NCBI GenBank assembly: GCA_964410665.1
Contig: CAYPIE010000105.1
Coordinates: 1 to 19,203, forward strand
Direction: 5' to 3'
From: CAYPIE01 sp964410665
GTDB lineage: Bacteria > Planctomycetota > Planctomycetia > Gemmatales > Gemmataceae
Length of the DNA: 19,203 bases
In this document: positions 14,868 to 19,203 of the stretch, in pieces
How the letters are laid out: each line of letters opens with the position of its first letter
How positions within the stretch are numbered: the stretch's first letter is position 1
Notes under the pieces: model-generated
Databases searched by the model: none
Seen by the model: the letters and a program-made list of their open reading frames with translations, nothing else
Told to the model about the DNA's origin: nothing
Made by a program: the position numbers and the translations under genes

Positions 14868-17783
14868 TTACACCGACGGCAATGCCTGGGCCAGCACCTC
14901 CATGGGGTGCCATGCCACCCGGTTGGCAAGATCCTTAATCTGATGACGACAAGAAGTTCCCGTGGCCACGACCGTGGCCTCCGGGGCCTCCGCGAGAGCG
15001 GGTAGCAGCTGCAACCCAGCGATGCGGGCACTGATGTCATAATGGTCCCGCTCATAGCCAAATGCCCCCGCCATGCCACAACAGCCGGCATCGAGGCTCG
15101 TCAACTGAGCCTCGGGTAATTGCTGCAAAGCGGCGGCAGTCCCAGTCACCCCAACCAAAGCCCGTTGATGGCAGTGTCCATGAAACATGAGCCGACCGGG
15201 ACGCGGCAACAGGGGCAAGGTGGCCTGGCCTGTTGCCAGTTGGTCGGCCAGCCAGTGTTCCGCCAAATGTGCTGCATGGGCCACCACTTGAGCATCTTTG
15301 CCAGGAACCAGCTCCGGCCACTCATCGCACAGTGCCACCAGACAGCTTGGCTCCAGGCCAAGAATGGGCGTGCCATCGGCCACGCGAGCAGCCAGGGCCG
15401 GAATTTGTCGTCGGGCCAGTGCCCGTGCCGATGGTAAAAAGCCTTTGCTGATCATGGCCCGACCACAGCATTCCAGGTGAGCCAGCTCGACCTGATAGCC
15501 CGCGGCCTCAAGCACGGTGACCGCGGCCTGACCGATCCCCGGTTCGGTGTAGCTGGTCAAGCAGTCATCGAGCAGAATCACCCGACGCCCCCGAGCAGTC
15601 GCGGCCGGCGTGTGTCGGGCAAACCATCGGCGAAAGTGCCGCCATCGAAACGGGGGCAAGCTACGGCGACGATCAATGCCCACCAGATGATGCATCAGCG
15701 CGCGGGTGACGCCGCGACGATTGACCCAGTTGGCCAAGGGTGCCATGGCCGCGCCAAAGCGATTGAGCCGATGTACATTCGCCGCCAGGTAGTGACTGAT
15801 GGGGCGAGCCCGACCCGCATAATAGGCGTGCTGAAACTCGGCCTTGAGCTTGGCCAAGTCGACATTGCTGGGGCATTCCGACTTGCACGCCTTGCAGCTC
15901 AGACACAAGTCCATTACCTCATGTAGCCAACGTTCCTGGAGCCGCTGCTCCGGCGGCAACCCCGACGTCCCGTGGGTCAGAGCGAGTCGCAACGCGTTGG
16001 CCCGACCACGTGTGCTCTCACGCTCGTCAAGCGTCGCCCGGTACGATGGACACATGGTGCCGCCCTGGGTTTTGCGGCAAACGCCAGCCCCGTTACACAG
16101 CTCGATGGAGCGGAAAAATCCCTCCTGCTGTGAATAGTCAAACACCGTCGGCGGCTCATCCACCACCCCCAGGGGGTAGCGAAGGTTTTCGGTCATGGGC
16201 GGAGCATCAACCACCTTGCCAGGGTTGAGTAGGTTCTCGGGGTCGAAGGTTCGCTTAATGTGGCGAAAGGCCTCGTACAGGGTCGGGCCATACATCTTGC
16301 GATTCCACTCGCTGCGGACCAAGCCGTCGCCATGTTCCCCCGAAAAGGAGCCGCCGAAGGCGAGCACCAGGTCGGTCACCTCGTCCATGATTTGCCGCAT
16401 GCGGGCGATGTCCTCAGGAGCGTGCAGGTTGAGGACCGGACGGATGTGCAGACAGCCGACACTGGCGTGGCCGTAGAAGGCACCATCGGTACCGTGACGT
16501 TGAAAGATCGCCCGCATTTGCGTGGCAAACTCCGGCAGCTTCTCCGGAGGCACCGCGGCATCTTCGCAGAAGGTAACCGGCTTGCGATCCCCCGGCATCC
16601 CATAGAGCAAAGGTACCGCGGCACTACGCAGCTTCCAGAGTGGATCGCGAAGTTCGGCGTCGACGGCCGGCACCGCCGCGGTCAGGCCTGGCACCTGCTG
16701 AAGCCGCCGTTGCAACCGTGTCACCTGGTCGGCCACTTCCGCTTGGTCGTCGCTGGAGAATTCGACCATAAACAAGGCTTCGGGATGCCCATGAATCGCC
16801 TGCATGGTCGTCTTGAGCGAACGCTGGGTCCGAGCCAGGTCGATCAGCATGCGATCCATTAATTCCACTGCGGTTGGCTTCGCTTCGAGGCAAATGGACA
16901 GGGCCTCCAAAGCCGCGCGAAGCGAGGTAAAGTGAGGCACCAGTAAGCCACGGAAGCGGGGCAACGGCACCAGGTCGAGCTCCGCCTCGGCCAGAACCAT
17001 CAACGTCCCCTCGCTGCCTACCAGCAGTGGCACCAGCGAGGATTTCCCCGATCCGTTGCCAGACTGGGTAACGTAGGGCAAGAGATTGTAGCCACTAACA
17101 CAGCGGAGAATCCGGGGGTAGCGTTGGCGGATCTCTTCGGCATGCTGATCGGCCAAATGACGAACCTCACGGTAAGCTCGCCCCTCGATGCTGTTGGTTT
17201 GGGCCTTGCTCGTCCACTCCGCAGCCGTCAACGGGGCAATCGTGGCCAAGCTGCCATCGGCCAAAATGGCCTCGATGGTACGCGTGTGATCGGCCGTTTT
17301 GCCATAGGCAACCGACCTCGCCCCCGCTGAGTTATTGCCAATCATGCCGCCTAGGGTCGCGCGATTGGCAGTAGCCACATCGGGGCCAAACTGCAGCCGG
17401 TGCGGCGCTAGGAAACGGTTTAGATGCTCAAGGACCACCCCCGGCTGGACACGCACCCGCCGCTGCACCGGATCGACCGGACCAATCTTGTTCACATACT
17501 TGCTGCAATCGATGACCAGCCCACAACCAATCGGCTGCCCGGACAAACTCGTCCCGCCGCCCCGCGGGATGATGGGAACGCGCATTTCGCTGGCAATCTG
17601 GACCGTACTCACCAGATCATCCAAGGTCCGCGGCAACACCACCCCCAAAGGCGAGATTTGATAAATGCTGGCGTCTGTACTGTACAGCCGGCGGCTCGGG
17701 GGATCAAAGCGGACCTCGCCGGCAATCTGCCGTCGCAGATGGGCGATCAGAGTTTCCTGGCGGAGTGTATCAAAGTCTTGCAT
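14868..17783 (-). CDS. FAD-linked oxidase fused to 4Fe-4S and CCG domains (YdiJ-type D-2-hydroxyacid dehydrogenase, 971 aa)
   Basis: One chain combines a GlcD-like flavoprotein with a GlcF-like iron-sulfur subunit. From the ATG at 17783: an FAD-binding type-4 (VAO/PCMH) domain at about 30-250 with PRGGGTSLSG (73-82) and GMIGNNSAGARSVAYG (146-161); an FAD-oxidase C-terminal domain at about 255-525 ending with GGSFSGEHGDGL (477-488); a ferredoxin-like part with CNGAGVC (563-569), MCPS (C578) and C627-x2-C630-x2-C633-x3-C637; then two CCG domains with ECCGR (772-773) and GCCGM (901-902). E. coli YdiJ-like enzymes oxidise D-2-hydroxyglutarate or related acids; the exact substrate here is inference. 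A GTG at 17822 would add 13 unlike residues; neither start has a strong ribosome site. It is probably membrane-associated or soluble on the cytoplasmic side, passing electrons to quinone. Confidence 0.93.
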   Translation of the reverse strand: MQDFDTLRQETLIAHLRRQIAGEVRFDPPSRRLYSTDASIYQISPLGVVLPRTLDDLVSTVQIASEMRVPIIPRGGGTSLSGQPIGCGLVIDCSKYVNKIGPVDPVQRRVRVQPGVVLEHLNRFLAPHRLQFGPDVATANRATLGGMIGNNSAGARSVAYGKTADHTRTIEAILADGSLATIAPLTAAEWTSKAQTNSIEGRAYREVRHLADQHAEEIRQRYPRILRCVSGYNLLPYVTQSGNGSGKSSLVPLLVGSEGTLMVLAEAELDLVPLPRFRGLLVPHFTSLRAALEALSICLEAKPTAVELMDRMLIDLARTQRSLKTTMQAIHGHPEALFMVEFSSDDQAEVADQVTRLQRRLQQVPGLTAAVPAVDAELRDPLWKLRSAAVPLLYGMPGDRKPVTFCEDAAVPPEKLPEFATQMRAIFQRHGTDGAFYGHASVGCLHIRPVLNLHAPEDIARMRQIMDEVTDLVLAFGGSFSGEHGDGLVRSEWNRKMYGPTLYEAFRHIKRTFDPENLLNPGKVVDAPPMTENLRYPLGVVDEPPTVFDYSQQEGFFRSIELCNGAGVCRKTQGGTMCPSYRATLDERESTRGRANALRLALTHGTSGLPPEQRLQERWLHEVMDLCLSCKACKSECPSNVDLAKLKAEFQHAYYAGRARPISHYLAANVHRLNRFGAAMAPLANWVNRRGVTRALMHHLVGIDRRRSLPPFRWRHFRRWFARHTPAATARGRRVILLDDCLTSYTEPGIGQAAVTVLEAAGYQVELAHLECCGRAMISKGFLPSARALARRQIPALAARVADGTPILGLEPSCLVALCDEWPELVPGKDAQVVAHAAHLAEHWLADQLATGQATLPLLPRPGRLMFHGHCHQRALVGVTGTAAALQQLPEAQLTSLDAGCCGMAGAFGYERDHYDISARIAGLQLLPALAEAPEATVVATGTSCRHQIKDLANRVAWHPMEVLAQALPSV

Positions 17784-17903
17784 GGTTGCATTGTTAGCGT
17801 GTGGACCGCCCACTGCAAGCACGCAACACGGCTTTCGTGCCTCGCAAGCGGTCCGGAGAAGAAGACGAACCCATCGGGTATGTCGGAAGGTACTTCACCC
17901 AGC

Positions 17904-18326
17904 TCAGTCCAGGTCATCCGGGGTGTGGGTCGGAGGATCCTCGTCGAGAGCGACCGGTTCATCGGCATGGGAAAGATCATCGGCATGCAACAAGGGCGGA
18001 GGCGGAACCATCGGTTCTTGCGGCTCGGCCACCGGTTGCCCTTGAGCATCCCAGAAGACCTGATAGCGGAAGTTGCCGATGGTCACCTCATCGCCGGTCT
18101 TGAGCTGCCCTTCCCGGACGCGATCGCCATTGATGCGAATGCCGTTAGTACTGCCGAGATCGCGAATAATCAGATAGTCGCGCACTTGAGCGATACAGCA
18201 GTGTCGCCGTGAAATCTTTTTGGAATTCAGCTGGACATCGCACTCCGGATGGCGGCCGAATAGCATAATCGGCTTGTCCAACAAGATGGTGGGCCCTTCC
18301 GTCAGGGCTAGTAGTTGCGCGGGCAT
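17904..18326 (-). CDS. FHA-domain protein (140 aa)
   Basis: A single forkhead-associated domain at about residues 5-92 binds phosphothreonine peptides. Its core residues are present: FGRHPECD (23-30), ISRRHC (38-43) and RDLGSTNGIRING (55-67), followed by GDEVTIG. The last 45 residues are proline- and acid-rich (MVPPPPLLHADD, ending TPDDLD) and likely disordered. The ATG at 18326 has GAGG 6 bases upstream; the GTG 18 bases further out at 18344 is less likely. No kinase gene is in the window, so the phosphorylated partner must lie elsewhere. The 120-bp gap to the dehydrogenase gene holds an imperfect nested inverted repeat (GGACCGC 17803-17809, GCGGTCC 17848-17854). The protein is cytoplasmic, without a signal peptide or membrane segment. 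Confidence 0.9.
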   Translation of the reverse strand: MPAQLLALTEGPTILLDKPIMLFGRHPECDVQLNSKKISRRHCCIAQVRDYLIIRDLGSTNGIRINGDRVREGQLKTGDEVTIGNFRYQVFWDAQGQPVAEPQEPMVPPPPLLHADDLSHADEPVALDEDPPTHTPDDLD

Positions 18327-18372
18327 GGCATTCCTCGATTCCACGCATGGTATCAGCTGGGAAAGCCGGGCG

Positions 18373-18396
18373 AAACATGCATGGTGTTTTCATAAT
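18373..18396. promoter_or_regulatory. Candidate operator and -10 between the FHA and MarR genes
   Basis: AAACA (18373-18377) and TGTTT (18385-18389) form an inverted repeat with a 7-base spacer holding ATGCAT. It is followed at once by CATAAT (18391-18396, plus), and the overlapping minus-strand sequence reads TATTAT. MarR proteins usually bind such palindromes in their own divergent promoter. The arms are short and the -35 is poor, so this is only a candidate. Confidence 0.25.
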
Positions 18397-18518
18397 ACGG
18401 TTCGCTCTGCGGAGCAAGTTCTGCCCCCGGTTTCGCGCTTGCTGTCCCGCCAAGAACCAGGCACAATGCATGTAGTCGGCCTGGCTGGTCGTCGGCACCG
18501 CTTGCCGAGGAAGATAGG

Positions 18519-18986
18519 ATGGAAACATTCGACGCCAAGGTCCGTGACCTCAATGAGCAAATCTTACGGATTATCCGGCAATACCTGCAAATTGACAGTC
18601 AGTTTGCCGCCAGCCCGACCAAAACTCTGACCGAACAGGAACTCCGTCTGGTCGAACACCTGGGCCGTGGTGGTCCACGCATCATGAGCGAACTGGCCAG
18701 CTTCTTAGGCGTCGCCGTCAACACAACCACCGCCGTGGTCGATCATCTGGAACGCAAACATATCGTACGCCGTCAACGGGAAGAAGAGGATCGCCGCAAA
18801 GTGTCGGTACACCTGACGGATTTCGGTCAGGATGTGTATCAAAGCTATCTCAACGAACACCTACGCATGTCGCAATACTTCCTGAGTACGCTCAACCCCG
18901 ACGAGCAGGCCAGCTTTCTCAGCTTGATCCGCAAGATTTGCCGTGGGCTGGAAGCTTATCCGAATGCGCCTCATCTTGAGAACTGA
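18519..18986 (+). CDS. MarR-family transcriptional regulator (155 aa)
   Basis: This is a winged helix-turn-helix regulator that normally acts as a dimeric repressor released by small ligands. The DNA-binding core spans about residues 38-108: TEQELRLVEHLG, then the helix-turn-helix MSELASFLGVAVNTTTAVVD, and the wing REEEDRRKVSVHLT with the conserved D-R-R. The flanking N- and C-terminal helices (RDLNEQILRIIRQYL and PDEQASFLSLIRKIC) would make the dimer. The ATG has GAGGAA 6 bases upstream. It is divergent from the FHA gene across 192 bp, so autoregulation and control of the FHA gene are the simplest guesses. The inducer is unknown. It ends 21 bases before the right-hand repeat array. Confidence 0.92.
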   Translation: METFDAKVRDLNEQILRIIRQYLQIDSQFAASPTKTLTEQELRLVEHLGRGGPRIMSELASFLGVAVNTTTAVVDHLERKHIVRRQREEEDRRKVSVHLTDFGQDVYQSYLNEHLRMSQYFLSTLNPDEQASFLSLIRKICRGLEAYPNAPHLEN

Positions 18987-19007
18987 ATTCGAACATCGCA
19001 AATGGCA

Positions 19008-19151
19008 GAGGCAGAGGCGTTTGCGATGCGGGGAAAGAGGCAGAAGCGCTTGCGGTAAGTCAAAGTGGCAGAGGCGTTTGCGATGCGGGGAAAGCGGCAG
19101 AGGCGTTTGCGGTGCGGGGAAAGAGGCAGAGGCGATTGCGGTAAGTCAGAA
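19008..19151 (+). repeat. Tandem array of five 28-29-bp units, right
   Basis: The units are 19008-19036, 19037-19064, 19065-19093, 19094-19122 and 19123-19151. Each starts GNGGCAGARGCG and ends with one of two tails: RTGCGGGGAAA (first, third and fourth) or GTAAGTCARAA (second and fifth). The last three, with the adjoining hairpin, match the left array in inverted orientation, including unit-specific bases. It begins 21 bases after the MarR stop codon and holds no ORF. Confidence 0.9.
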
Positions 19152-19194
19152 CCCCCGGACTGACGTCCGGGGCTCGCCTTTCGGAGGCGGTTGC
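19152..19194 (+). repeat. REP-like hairpin element, right copy
   Basis: The perfect 8-bp stem CCCCGGAC and GTCCGGGG with loop TGAC (19153-19172) is followed by CGCCT-TTCGG-AGGCG (19175-19189). Positions 19158-19194 repeat bases 1-37 directly and exactly. In the left full copy the second hairpin has the loop GAAG instead, with the inner stem GCCT and AGGC unchanged. The 9 bases after it (19195-19203) are unlike the left copy. Confidence 0.9.
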
Positions 19195-19203
19195 AATGGT
19201 GAA

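Noticed and set aside
1..19203. Inverted 115-bp repeats flanking about 18.8 kb as the ends of a composite transposon
   Set aside because: There is no transposase or integrase, the content is largely housekeeping or metabolic genes, and each copy sits directly after an outward-reading gene, which fits a dispersed intergenic repeat better.

Overview
The window reads like a planctomycete chromosome fragment (phylum Planctomycetota; I cannot fix the order). The main clues are three secreted PQQ-type beta-propeller proteins, two of them with the N-terminal W-x-x-W-R-G-P signature common in that phylum, a split pair of coenzyme A genes, and GC-rich DNA with abundant structured intergenic repeats. 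Both window edges lie inside copies of the same repeat, so this is probably a whole contig that broke at repeats.

Left edge (1-355): a nest of ACGT-centred hairpins and a 29-bp tandem array, with no gene. Minus-strand block (356-10867, transcribed right to left): an M20 metallopeptidase, an AtuA-family protein, a frameshifted zeta-toxin-like P-loop kinase and a 75-aa partner gene form a tight run (gaps of 7 and 16 bp, then a 4-bp overlap). It is followed by a 427-aa propeller protein, a phenylacetate-CoA-ligase-like adenylating enzyme, a 770-aa propeller/Ig-like/LamG-like fusion and a membrane-anchored 559-aa propeller protein.

Plus-strand block (10950-14789): coaB and coaC as separate genes in the order coaB-coaC with a 68-bp overlap, a 90-aa unknown, a HAD phosphatase of YihX type, and glyA (serine hydroxymethyltransferase). 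Converging on glyA from the right is a large FAD/4Fe-4S/CCG fusion dehydrogenase (YdiJ type, minus strand), preceded by a small FHA-domain gene. A MarR-type regulator is divergent from the FHA gene.

Right edge (18987-19203): the same repeat, inverted. A 115-bp composite (three 29-bp units plus a hairpin) is repeated at 178-292 and 19065-19179 with about 7 mismatches, each time just downstream of a gene that reads outward. Hairpin variants differ by compensating changes, which argues for a structured RNA or REP-like DNA element.

Most genes are recognisable metabolism. The items most worth a second look are the composite 3' repeat family, the zeta-kinase/small-protein pair with two single-base frameshifts, the inverted split coaB/coaC pair, and the propeller/acyl-adenylase cluster. 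I see no rRNA, tRNA, CRISPR array or transposase. I did not find clear evidence for a wholly new system.
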